A stretch of DNA of 14,451 nucleotides from an uncultured Collinsella sp. Lineage in GTDB: Bacteria > Actinomycetota > Coriobacteriia > Coriobacteriales > Coriobacteriaceae. Positions 1 through 6,046 of this stretch are shown piece by piece. A program made the translations under genes and the position numbers. Each line of letters opens with the position of its first letter. Within the stretch, counting starts at the first letter, position 1. Below the pieces are notes generated by a model, which was not told the DNA's origin, searched no databases, and saw only the letters and a program-made list of their open reading frames with translations. The stretch covers positions 1-14,451 of the forward strand of contig URKH01000054.1 of the NCBI GenBank assembly GCA_900548255.1, given 5' to 3'.

Positions 1-78
1 TTTTATGTTATATTATATTATTATTATGTGGAATTCAGCCTGTCTCAGCAAAATCCGGCAGGCGCGAAAGGACGAACC

Positions 79-426
79 ATGTTAGCAATCGAACGGAAAA
101 ATGAAATTTTGCAGAAGCTGCGCGCCGACCAGCGCGTCTGCGACGTAGTCTGCGATTTCGCCGCGACCAAGCACGTTGCCGCCATCTGCGCCGCCCCGTT
201 TATCCTGGGCGAGCTTGGTCTACTCGAGGGGCGCCGCGCCACATGCTTCCCTGGCTTTGAGAAGAGCTTCCCCGAGGGAGCTTATACCGGCGAGAAGGTC
301 ACGCAAGACGGCAATATCATCACTGCCAGCGGCATGGCGCAGTCACTCCCCTTTGCCTTGGAGCTGCTGCGCACGCTCGCCGGTGACAAGGCCGTCGAGA
401 AGGTCGCCGAGGGCATCCAACTATGA
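79..426 (+). CDS. Hybrid protein: DeoR-like N-terminus joined to C-terminal half of a DJ-1/PfpI family protein
   Basis: 115 residues from the ATG at 79, chosen because AAAGGA at 67-72 is well spaced before it and upstream codons look like leader. Residues from about 15 onward match the C-terminal half of DJ-1/ThiJ/PfpI proteins: the nucleophile elbow AAICAAP with Cys37, then GLLEGRRATCFPGFE and a GNIITASGMAQSLPFALEL stretch. The usual first ~85-95 residues of the flavodoxin-like fold, including the conserved acidic partner of the cysteine, are missing. The first 13-14 residues (MLAIERKNEILQKL) instead look like the start of a DeoR-family regulator. Codon use changes there from AT-rich (tta gca atc gaa cgg aaa aat) to GC-rich (ctg cgc gcc gac). 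The stop overlaps the Maf start (ATGA), so the 3' end is an ordinary coupled gene pair. It is probably a broken DJ-1 gene left by a deletion or inversion, or an assembly join; activity is unlikely. The leader at 1-60 is AT-rich and could hold the regulator's promoter. Confidence 0.62.
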   Translation: MLAIERKNEILQKLRADQRVCDVVCDFAATKHVAAICAAPFILGELGLLEGRRATCFPGFEKSFPEGAYTGEKVTQDGNIITASGMAQSLPFALELLRTLAGDKAVEKVAEGIQL

Positions 427-1004
427 TCTTGGCTTCGCAATCGCCGCGCCGCATTGAGCTGATGCACGAGGCAGGCTACAACATTCGCGTGATTCCCGCA
501 GATATCGATGAAACGCCCTTTGATGGCGAAGCTCCGCTTACGCTCGTCGAGCGTTTGGCGCGTGCCAAAGCCGCTGCCGTCGCCGCCGAGCATGCCGAGC
601 CCAATGAGCTGACCGTCGCGGCCGATACCATCGTCACCTTCGATGGCAAGATTTTGGGTAAGCCGGCAAACGAGGACGAGGCGCGCACCATGCTCCGCGA
701 GCTTTCGGGCCGCACGCACCAGGTTGCGACCGGCGTCTGCATCGTTAAAGCCGGCGACGCTACAGCTCCGCATGCCGCCGAGAGTCTGTCGTTTGTCGAT
801 GTGACCGACGTGACGTTCTATGAGCTTACCGAAGAGCAGATCGAGCACTATGTCGCCTCCGGCGAACCCATGGACAAAGCCGGCGCCTACGGCATCCAGG
901 GCACAGGCGGCCGCATGCTCGTGCATGACATTTCGGGCGACTTCTACAACGTGGTGGGCTTGCCCATCGCTCGCGTCGCACGCGCGATTCAAAAACTCTC
1001 GTAA
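423..1004 (+). CDS. maf: Maf family nucleoside triphosphate pyrophosphatase
   Basis: 193 residues, the normal Maf length. Maf/YhdE enzymes hydrolyse non-canonical or pyrimidine nucleoside triphosphates (dTTP, UTP and modified forms) to the monophosphate plus pyrophosphate in the cytoplasm. The N-terminal ASQSPRR substrate loop at residues 4-10, VAADTIV with the catalytic Asp, GKP, SGRTHQVATGV, the GEPMDKAGAYGIQG block and the C-terminal GDFYNVVGLP signature are all present in order. The arrangement suits the dTTP/UTP (YhdE) branch, though the substrate is inferred. The ATG overlaps the preceding stop as ATGA, so translation is probably coupled to the truncated DJ-1 gene. A hairpin at 1013-1035 follows the stop. 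Confidence 0.93.
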   Translation: MILASQSPRRIELMHEAGYNIRVIPADIDETPFDGEAPLTLVERLARAKAAAVAAEHAEPNELTVAADTIVTFDGKILGKPANEDEARTMLRELSGRTHQVATGVCIVKAGDATAPHAAESLSFVDVTDVTFYELTEEQIEHYVASGEPMDKAGAYGIQGTGGRMLVHDISGDFYNVVGLPIARVARAIQKLS

Positions 1005-1012
1005 TTGCATCT

Positions 1013-1043
1013 GGCGCTGGGTATCCCCCAGCGCCTACAATTT
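1013..1043 (+). terminator. Probable terminator after maf
   Basis: GGCGCTGGG (1013-1021) pairs perfectly with CCCAGCGCC (1027-1035) around a 5-base loop. It starts 8 bases after the maf stop and is followed by TACAATTTT. The U-tract is interrupted, so termination may be partial. Confidence 0.55.
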
Positions 1044-1065
1044 TGCCGTACCGTACGGATCCCGA

Positions 1066-1082
1066 CCGGGCATAAGGCCCGG
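1066..1082 (+). other. Leader hairpin before the P1 peptidase start
   Basis: CCGGGC (1066-1071) pairs with GCCCGG (1077-1082) around ATAAG, ending 22 bases before the ATG. A short dyad CCGTA/TACGG lies just upstream near 1047-1058. It may tune translation, but no known riboswitch is recognisable. Confidence 0.4.
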
Positions 1083-1104
1083 CGGAAAACCGATAGGAGA
1101 AAAT

Positions 1105-2106
1105 ATGGACACGCTGCTCGAAGCCATCGATGTTTGCAATGTCGATGGCTTTTGCTATGGCAACTATACGGACGAGGAGGCCGGCACCGGTTGCACCGTA
1201 ATCGTGGCACCCGAGGGCGCCACCGGCGGCGTTGACGTTCGCGGCGGTGCCCCGGCATCGCGCGAAACCGACCTGCTGCGACCCGAGAACACCGTCGACA
1301 AGGTCCACGCCGTCTGCCTTTCGGGTGGATCGGCCTTTGGCCTCGAGGCTGCAAGCGGCGTCGCTCGCGAGCTTGAGAGCCGCGGCATCGGCCTTCCCGT
1401 CGGCCCCACGCAAGTGCCTATCGTGTGCTCCAGCTGCATCTTCGACCTCGCCTTTGGCGACCCCGCCGTTCGCCCCGACATTGAGGCCGGCATCGCCGCC
1501 GTGCGCGAAGCACTCGACAACACCCCCACCACGCTCGAGCAGGGCAATGTAGGTGCCGGCACAGGTGCCACCGTCGGAAAGCTCATGGGCCCCGCCACCT
1601 GCATGAAGGCCGGCCTTGGCGCTGCCGCCGTGGCGCTCGGTCCCGTTAAGGTAGGCGCCGTGGTTTCGGTCAACGCCTGCGGCAACGTGGTCGACCCCTT
1701 CACCGGAGAGTGGGTCGCCGGCATGCGCGCCGCCGCCGATAGCGACCAGATCGTCGACATGGAACTCGCAGCCTTTGCCGCCGCCGGATCCATGCAGATG
1801 CCGCTCGACCGCACCAACACCACCATCAGCTGCATCGTCACCAACGTTGAGCTCACCAAGGCTCAGGCCACCAAGGTCTCCCAGATGGCCGCAGACGCCT
1901 ACGCACACGCCATTCGTCCCACGCACACCACCAACGACGGCGACACCATCTACACCCTCGCCAGCGGCAAACTAGACGCTCAGACAAGCGCCACCGTTCC
2001 CCTAGACCTGCTGGGCATGCTCGCCGTAAGGGCCCTACAGACCGCCATCGTAAACGGAGCCAAAAACGCCAAAACCTCCCACGGCATCCCCGGCGCCGCG
2101 AAGTAG
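1105..2106 (+). CDS. P1 family peptidase (S58, DmpA/NylC-type self-cleaving hydrolase)
   Basis: 333 residues from ATG 1105, preceded by TAGGAGAAAAT, a good ribosome site; the open frame extends upstream but has no comparable start. Family members fold as one chain and cut themselves to expose an N-terminal nucleophile, then act as aminopeptidase, amidase or oligomer hydrolase. The N-terminal half carries GTGCTVIVAPEGA, the VRGGAP block, LSGGSAFGLEAASGV and GNVGAGTGATVGK (residues 147-159). The self-cleavage region is RTNTTISCIVTN. By comparison with nylon-oligomer hydrolase NylC, the cut should fall between Asn238 and Thr239, giving subunits of about 238 and 95 residues with Thr239 as nucleophile. 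The RPTHTTNDGDTIYTL block follows. No signal peptide is visible, so it is probably cytoplasmic. The natural substrate is unknown. It appears to be a single-gene unit between a maf terminator and convergent palindromes. Confidence 0.9.
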   Translation: MDTLLEAIDVCNVDGFCYGNYTDEEAGTGCTVIVAPEGATGGVDVRGGAPASRETDLLRPENTVDKVHAVCLSGGSAFGLEAASGVARELESRGIGLPVGPTQVPIVCSSCIFDLAFGDPAVRPDIEAGIAAVREALDNTPTTLEQGNVGAGTGATVGKLMGPATCMKAGLGAAAVALGPVKVGAVVSVNACGNVVDPFTGEWVAGMRAAADSDQIVDMELAAFAAAGSMQMPLDRTNTTISCIVTNVELTKAQATKVSQMAADAYAHAIRPTHTTNDGDTIYTLASGKLDAQTSATVPLDLLGMLAVRALQTAIVNGAKNAKTSHGIPGAAK

Positions 2107-2118
2107 CCTAACCTGACC

Positions 2119-2241
2119 GGTTGTCCGGTGGGCTTGGTTATGTTTGCTGCTCTACAGTCCTGGCTCGCACGAAGAGCACATTAAGTGCTCTTCGGCTCGT
2201 GCGGAACTCGCGACAAACATAACCAAGCCCACCGGACAACC
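2119..2241 (-). repeat. Nested palindromic element 1
   Basis: Outer arms 2119-2146 and 2214-2241 are perfectly complementary over 28 bp. Inside is a second hairpin, GAAGAGCAC (2171-2179) and GTGCTCTTC (2185-2193) with loop ATTAA, extended by CGCAC/GTGCG with a bulge. The unpaired interior, read on the minus strand, holds CGAGTTCCGCACG (2198-2210) on one side and AGGACTGT (2154-2161) on the other. The same motifs recur in the elements at 2335-2443 and 5920-6046, whose arms are unrelated; orientation is assigned from them. It begins 12 bases after the P1 peptidase stop, between convergent genes. It could act as a bidirectional terminator, a structured RNA or a palindromic repeat. No flanking target duplication is visible. 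Confidence 0.8.
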
Positions 2242-2334
2242 TACCAATCAGATTCTTTTCAGCCCAGGCCCCTGTGTACCGCGCGTCCAAGATTTTCAAA
2301 TTCAGCCGTCTGACATAAAGCAAGACATAGCAGA
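2242..2334. other. Spacer between two palindromes, nothing recognised
   Basis: This stretch separates elements 1 and 2 in the 359-base gap between the P1 peptidase and the glycosyltransferase. I see no convincing gene, promoter or repeat. Short open frames here run through the palindromes and lack ribosome sites. Confidence 0.6.
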
Positions 2335-2443
2335 GGACCCCTGGTCCTTAACTTGATACGAGTTCCGCACGCAAAGGAGGCGCCAGTGGCGCCTCCGTCT
2401 TGCGCAGGACTGTTCGAAGTAGCAAGTTAAGGACCAGGGGTCC
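2335..2443 (+). repeat. Nested palindromic element 2
   Basis: Outer arms 2335-2355 and 2423-2443 are perfectly complementary over 21 bp, and the arm tip is itself a small dyad (GGACC-CCT-GGTCC). The inner hairpin is GGAGGCGCC (2376-2384) and GGCGCCTCC (2388-2396) with loop AGT. The left interior is CGAGTTCCGCACG (2359-2371), an exact 13-base match to element 1 in inverted orientation. The right interior holds AGGACTGT (2406-2413), also shared with element 1. Arms and inner stem share nothing with element 1. It ends 22 bases from the stop of the convergent glycosyltransferase gene, so it may double as that gene's terminator, but no U-tract is present. Confidence 0.8.
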
Positions 2444-2465
2444 CCGTTACCCGAGCATTTCTGTG

Positions 2466-3497
2466 CTAGTTGAATTTGAAGATCTTTGAGGCAAGATGGT
2501 ATAGGCCGAGTGTGGTTTTGTCTCCGGCCCGTCCATGCAGGTTGGTAAAGAATCCAACCACGCCGTAGCGAGCGCGACGATACATGCGCTCGTCGTACTC
2601 CTTCAGGTCCTTCCACAACGTCTTCAGGCGCTCATCGGCACAATCTTCCTCGGAAAGCTTGGTGAGCACCGAGCAAATCGCCATCATCATGGTGAAGTAG
2701 CCCATCATGTACGAACGCAGACGCGAGGACTCAACGTCCTGGTACAGGTGGAACGATTCCATCATGATGCGCGTTACGCGGAACTGCTGACCCAGGCGCT
2801 TGACCATCGTGGCCTCATTGACGCTCTGGCCCTCGCGACCGATAAAGTAGCGATAGAGGTCGATGTCGGCGTAGTACATGGTCTTGCAGCGCGGCAGCGG
2901 CACGTATGCGTAGATATTATCCACGTAGAACGTGTGTGCCGGCATAGGCAGATTGGACTCGCGCAGTACGTCGGTGCGATAGCACAGGCTGTGCATGAGC
3001 AGGTTCTGATCGGGACGGAAGTGTCCGATCTGGTCCCAAGAGAAAATCTTTTTGCGCGGCAGGGCAAACTTGTAGCCAATAGCGGTATGCGTGCCCTCGT
3101 AAACCTTCTCGTACACGTAGTTCGAGATAAACAGGTCGACGCGCTGGTCGCGCTCCTCAAAGCCACGCAGAATCGACAGCATGGTCGAAAGCGCCGCACC
3201 GTCGAGCCAGTCGTCCGAGTCAACGACCTTATAGTACGTACCATGCGCCTCACGCAGGCCCGAGAGGACGGCGATACCGTGGCCGCCATTCTCCTGGTGC
3301 ACCGCACGGATGGTACCAGGATAACGGGCCTCCCACTCGTCGGCCTTGGCGGCCGTCTCGTCCTTGGAGCCGTCGTCCACCACGATAATCTCGATATCGG
3401 TGGCGTAATTGCTCCCCTCCAAGATGGAGGTGATGCAATGGTCCATATCCTTGGCGGCGTTATACGAGGGAATACCGAATGTTATGACTTTATGCAT
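2466..3497 (-). CDS. Family 2 glycosyltransferase, probably galactofuranosyl transfer
   Basis: 343 residues, GT-A fold. TFGIPSYNA (residues 6-14), IIVVDDGSKDET (38-48), QENGGHG and the metal-binding VVDSDDW (91-97, DxD-type) are the nucleotide-sugar half. The C-terminal half carries YRYFIGREGQSVNE and a helical region with MMMAICSVLTKL. No strong membrane anchor is seen, so it probably works at the inner face of the membrane. The start at 3497 overlaps the end of glf by 8 bases (ATGCATAA), implying tight translational coupling; an in-frame ATG at 3515 is less likely because homologues begin close to the first strand. Since the upstream gene makes UDP-galactofuranose, transfer of galactofuranose to a wall or capsular glycan is the natural inference, but acceptor and donor are not shown by sequence. 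Confidence 0.88.
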   Translation of the reverse strand: MHKVITFGIPSYNAAKDMDHCITSILEGSNYATDIEIIVVDDGSKDETAAKADEWEARYPGTIRAVHQENGGHGIAVLSGLREAHGTYYKVVDSDDWLDGAALSTMLSILRGFEERDQRVDLFISNYVYEKVYEGTHTAIGYKFALPRKKIFSWDQIGHFRPDQNLLMHSLCYRTDVLRESNLPMPAHTFYVDNIYAYVPLPRCKTMYYADIDLYRYFIGREGQSVNEATMVKRLGQQFRVTRIMMESFHLYQDVESSRLRSYMMGYFTMMMAICSVLTKLSEEDCADERLKTLWKDLKEYDERMYRRARYGVVGFFTNLHGRAGDKTTLGLYHLASKIFKFN

Positions 3498-4692
3498 GGC
3501 AGGCGATAATCTCATCCGAAAGATCGAGGGCAGAATTGGTCACGGCGTCCATATCGTAGTAACGATACTCGGCCAGACGACCCACCGGGTGGAAGTTCGT
3601 CAGGTTCTGGACGCGCTCAAGGTAGCGCTCGTAGAGCTCACGGTTCTCGGGCTCCAGAATAGCGTAGTACGGCGTCTCGCCCGAGCCGGGCGTATAGGCC
3701 TTGGAGTACTCCTTCATGATGGTGGTCTTGCCGGGCAGGACCTGACCAGTCATGTTCTTGAACTCGGTAATGCGCGTATAGTCCTCGCTCGTGGTGTAGT
3801 TGACGGTGCCCACGGGCTGGAACTGATCCATATCGAACGTCTCGAACTTCATATCGAGCGTGCGGTACGGCAGCGCGCCCAGGTCGAGGTTGAACAGCTC
3901 GTCGAGCGGACCGGTGTAGACGATCTCGCCACCATAGACCTTGCCGTCGATCTTGACGGTGGTCTCGTCGATTTCAAAGAGGTCACGGGCGTCTACGTCA
4001 CAGAATACGTCGATCAGATCGTGATCGAGCATATGCTCGAACAGCGCGGTATAGCCGTCCTGCGGCATGCCCTGGAAAGGAGCCTGCGGGAAGTAGCGAT
4101 CGTCATCGCCCACAAAGACGGGAACGCGGCCGGTGATCGAGGGGTCGATCTGGTCGGGCGTCTGGCCCCACTGCTTCATGGTGTAATGCAAAAAGACGTT
4201 CTCATAGACATAATCGGCGACCTCGGCAAGATCCGGGTCGTTCTTCTTGCGCAGCTCCATAATGGGCACCTTGACGTCCTTGCCAAAGGTCTCCACGAGC
4301 TTCTGATACAGCTCCTCGCCGCGCTCGTCACCAAAGGCAAGCTTGAGACTCGCATGGTTGAAGGGCACGGGCATCAGGGTGCCGTTGATGTTGGCGAGCA
4401 CCTTGTGCTGATAATCCGTCCACTTGGTAAAGCGCGACAGGAAATTGTGCACGCGCTCGTTAAAGGTGTGATAGATATGCGGACCGTACTCGTGGATCAG
4501 GATTCCGGCCTCGTCAGTGCAGTCATAGGCATTGCCCGCAATGTGGCTACGGCGCTCCAAAACGGCAACACGATAGCCGATGGTCTCGGCAAGACGGCGG
4601 GCGCAAACGGCACCGGCATATCCAGCACCGACGACAATCATGTCGTACGCGCCGGCGTTAAAGCCTTCAGGCAGGCCTGAGGTAATCTGCAT
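3490..4692 (-). CDS. glf: UDP-galactopyranose mutase
   Basis: 400 residues, a typical length. The enzyme is a flavoprotein that interconverts UDP-galactopyranose and UDP-galactofuranose using reduced FAD, supplying the furanose sugar for cell-surface glycans. The Rossmann FAD motif is VVGAGYAGAVCARRL (GxGxxG at residues 22-27), with the ribose-binding acid in AVLERRSHIAGNAYD. Family blocks follow: GPHIYHTF, MPVPFNHASL, FLHYTMKQWG, RVPVFVGDDDRYF, MPQDGYTALFEHML, EYSKAY and the C-terminal GRLAEYRYYDMD. The ATG at 4692 follows AAGGAG at ideal spacing. About 14 residues precede the usual start of the FAD domain. It is first in a two-gene operon with the glycosyltransferase, whose start lies inside its stop region. 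Confidence 0.95.
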   Translation of the reverse strand: MQITSGLPEGFNAGAYDMIVVGAGYAGAVCARRLAETIGYRVAVLERRSHIAGNAYDCTDEAGILIHEYGPHIYHTFNERVHNFLSRFTKWTDYQHKVLANINGTLMPVPFNHASLKLAFGDERGEELYQKLVETFGKDVKVPIMELRKKNDPDLAEVADYVYENVFLHYTMKQWGQTPDQIDPSITGRVPVFVGDDDRYFPQAPFQGMPQDGYTALFEHMLDHDLIDVFCDVDARDLFEIDETTVKIDGKVYGGEIVYTGPLDELFNLDLGALPYRTLDMKFETFDMDQFQPVGTVNYTTSEDYTRITEFKNMTGQVLPGKTTIMKEYSKAYTPGSGETPYYAILEPENRELYERYLERVQNLTNFHPVGRLAEYRYYDMDAVTNSALDLSDEIIACHA

Positions 4693-4706
4693 CGATACTC
4701 CTTGTC

Positions 4707-4754
4707 AAAAGCCACGGGCTCGTTAGCTGGGCTTTTCTCGAACATTCTTCGAGA
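4707..4754 (-). promoter_or_regulatory. Two hairpins in the glf leader
   Basis: On the glf strand a 7-bp hairpin, TCTCGAA (4748-4754 region) against TTCGAGA (4736-4742), is followed by AAAAGCC/GGCTTTT (4727-4733 with 4707-4713). The second ends directly before the AAGGAG ribosome site and leaves UUUU at its 3' side, so it could act as an attenuator. The first is also a DNA dyad just downstream of the predicted start point and might be an operator. Confidence 0.4.
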
Positions 4755-4770
4755 CATATTTATCAGAGCG

Positions 4771-4776
4771 ATTATA
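4771..4776 (-). promoter_or_regulatory. Candidate -10 box for glf
   Basis: A perfect TATAAT on the minus strand, about 80 bases before the glf start. No good -35 box is seen at 16-18 bases. It lies 15 bases from an opposing TATAAT for pta, so the two divergent promoters would be mutually exclusive. Confidence 0.45.
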
Positions 4777-4790
4777 GCGCTAATGCGTCC

Positions 4791-4796
4791 TATAAT
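4791..4796 (+). promoter_or_regulatory. Candidate -10 box for pta
   Basis: A perfect TATAAT on the plus strand, about 128 bases before the pta start. The -35 position (GCGATT) is poor. If used, it gives a leader of roughly 120 bases that contains the hairpin at 4849-4871. Confidence 0.45.
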
Positions 4797-4848
4797 GAGC
4801 TTGCCACACAAGGAAAGCTCAAGCACCGCGGCGTACAAATTTGAAAGG

Positions 4849-4871
4849 TAAACCCGCTAGCAGCGGGTTTA
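4849..4871 (+). promoter_or_regulatory. Leader hairpin of pta
   Basis: TAAACCCGCT and AGCGGGTTTA form a perfect 10-bp stem with loop AGC, about 50 bases before the pta start and downstream of its candidate promoter. No plus-strand gene lies upstream that would need a terminator here. A similar TAAACCC...GGGTTTATT stem precedes ackA at 8841-8874. It could be an attenuator or an mRNA-stabilising structure. Confidence 0.5.
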
Positions 4872-4923
4872 TTCGTGAACAGCCGGGCGCCTGGAGCTTA
4901 GTGAAACGCTTGTAAGGAGTAAC

Positions 4924-5904
4924 ATGAGCGATTTCCTTAACCGTATGAAGTCTGCCGCCAAGGCCGACCTTAAGACGATCGTCCTGCCCGAGGGCGAGGA
5001 TCCGCGCACCATCGTCGCGGCCACCAAGATCATCGATGAGGGCCTGGCAAAAATCGTCATCCTGGGCAACCCCGACGAGATCAACGTTCCCGGCGCCACC
5101 GTCATCGATCCGCGCAATGCCGAGAAGCACGAGGAGTACGCGCAGAAGTTTGCCGAGCTCCGCGCCAAGAAGGGCGTCACCATCGAGCAGGCTCGCGCCC
5201 AGGTGATGGACGCCACCTACTTTGGCACCATGATGGTCAAGATGGGTGACGCCGACGGCCTGGTCTCCGGCGCCTGCCACTCCACCGCCGACACCCTGCG
5301 CCCCGCGCTGCAGATCCTTAAGACCGCCCCGGGTACCAAGCTGGTCTCGGCCTTCTTCGTGATGTGCACCGACACCCCGCAGTTCGGCACCGACGGTACG
5401 CTGATCTTCGCCGACTGCGGCCTCAACATCAACCCGTCCTCCGACGAGCTATCCGAGATCGCCATCGCCTCCGCTCACTCCTGGTCCACCTTTATGGGCA
5501 GCGTCGAGCCGCACGTGGCCATGCTCTCCTACTCCACCATGGGCTCCGCCGGCGGCGAGGTCGCCAAGAAGGTCCAGGAGGCCGTTAAGTTCTGCAAGGA
5601 GAAGGCTCCCGAGCTCGCCATCGATGGCGACCTGCAGCTCGACGCCGCCATCGTTCCCACCGTCGCCCAGCTCAAGGCCCCCGGCTCCTCCGTTGCCGGC
5701 AAGGCCAACGTGCTTGTGTTCCCCGATCTCGAGGCCGGCAACATCGGCTACAAGCTGGTCCAGCGCTTCGCCGGCGCCGACGCTTACGGCCCCATCCTGC
5801 AGGGCATCGCCAAGCCGGTTAACGACCTTTCGCGCGGCTGCTCTGCCGACGACATCGTGGGTGTCGTAGCCATCACCGCCGTCCAGGCTCAGATGGCTGA
5901 GTAG
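4924..5904 (+). CDS. pta: Phosphate acetyltransferase
   Basis: 326 residues, the short Pta form without the N-terminal regulatory domain of enterobacterial enzymes. It interconverts acetyl-CoA plus phosphate with acetyl phosphate plus CoA, the first step of acetate fermentation. Visible blocks are TIVLPEGEDPRT near the N-terminus, VSGACHSTADTLRPALQIL (about 113-131), TLIFADCGLNINPSSDEL, VAMLSYSTMGSAGG, IDGDLQLDAAIVP, LVFPDLEAGNIGYKLVQRF and GPILQGIAKPVNDLSRGC, together the PTA_PTB active-site set. AAGGAG at 4915-4919 sets the start at 4924. Codon use is strongly biased to C-ending codons, as expected of a highly expressed gene. It converges on the acetate kinase pair, which supplies the next step. 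Confidence 0.97.
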   Translation: MSDFLNRMKSAAKADLKTIVLPEGEDPRTIVAATKIIDEGLAKIVILGNPDEINVPGATVIDPRNAEKHEEYAQKFAELRAKKGVTIEQARAQVMDATYFGTMMVKMGDADGLVSGACHSTADTLRPALQILKTAPGTKLVSAFFVMCTDTPQFGTDGTLIFADCGLNINPSSDELSEIAIASAHSWSTFMGSVEPHVAMLSYSTMGSAGGEVAKKVQEAVKFCKEKAPELAIDGDLQLDAAIVPTVAQLKAPGSSVAGKANVLVFPDLEAGNIGYKLVQRFAGADAYGPILQGIAKPVNDLSRGCSADDIVGVVAITAVQAQMAE

Positions 5905-5919
5905 CGGACGTATCCTCTC

Positions 5920-6046
5920 GGGACCCTACAGGGTAAAGCTCTGAAAACGTCCTCGGACATGTCGGAAGCCCCCGCTGCGCACTACGTGCGGCGGGGGCTT
6001 CCTCCGTCCTGCGGAATGTTTTCAGAGCTTTACCCTGTAGGGTCCC
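5920..6046 (-). repeat. Nested palindromic element 3
   Basis: Outer arms 5920-5948 and 6018-6046 are perfectly complementary over 29 bp. The inner hairpin GGAAGCCCCCGC (5964-5975) and GCGGGGGCTTCC (5991-6002) is tipped by CGCAC-TAC-GTGCG. On the minus strand the interior carries TTCCGCA (6010-6016) and AGGAC (5949-5953), the core of the motifs shared by elements 1 and 2, while arms and inner stem are unrelated to theirs. It begins 15 bases after the pta stop, in the gap where pta and ackA converge. A bidirectional terminator role is possible, but no U-tract follows the outer stem on either strand. Confidence 0.8.

Noticed and set aside
1036..1104. Riboswitch in the P1 peptidase leader
   Set aside because: Only short dyads are present; I could not match any known aptamer core.
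826..1926. Long minus-strand open frame (366 codons) opposite maf and the P1 peptidase
   Set aside because: Antisense shadow of GC-rich genes; Gly/His/Ala-rich translation, no ribosome site, no recognisable domain.
2138..2356. Short open frames on both strands in the P1 peptidase-glycosyltransferase gap
   Set aside because: They read across the palindromes, so their length reflects the repeat; no start signals.
2119..2443. Insertion sequence or classical MITE explanation for the palindromes
   Set aside because: Terminal arms are unrelated between copies and I see no target-site duplication at their edges.
3409..4680. Plus-strand open frame of 423 codons opposite glf
   Set aside because: Antisense shadow of a confidently identified gene; low-complexity Val/Leu/His composition and no start signal.
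4736..4754. LexA (SOS) box at the TCTCGAA/TTCGAGA dyad
   Set aside because: Only one half matches the Gram-positive CGAAC-GTTCG pattern and the spacing is a base short; glf is not an expected SOS gene.
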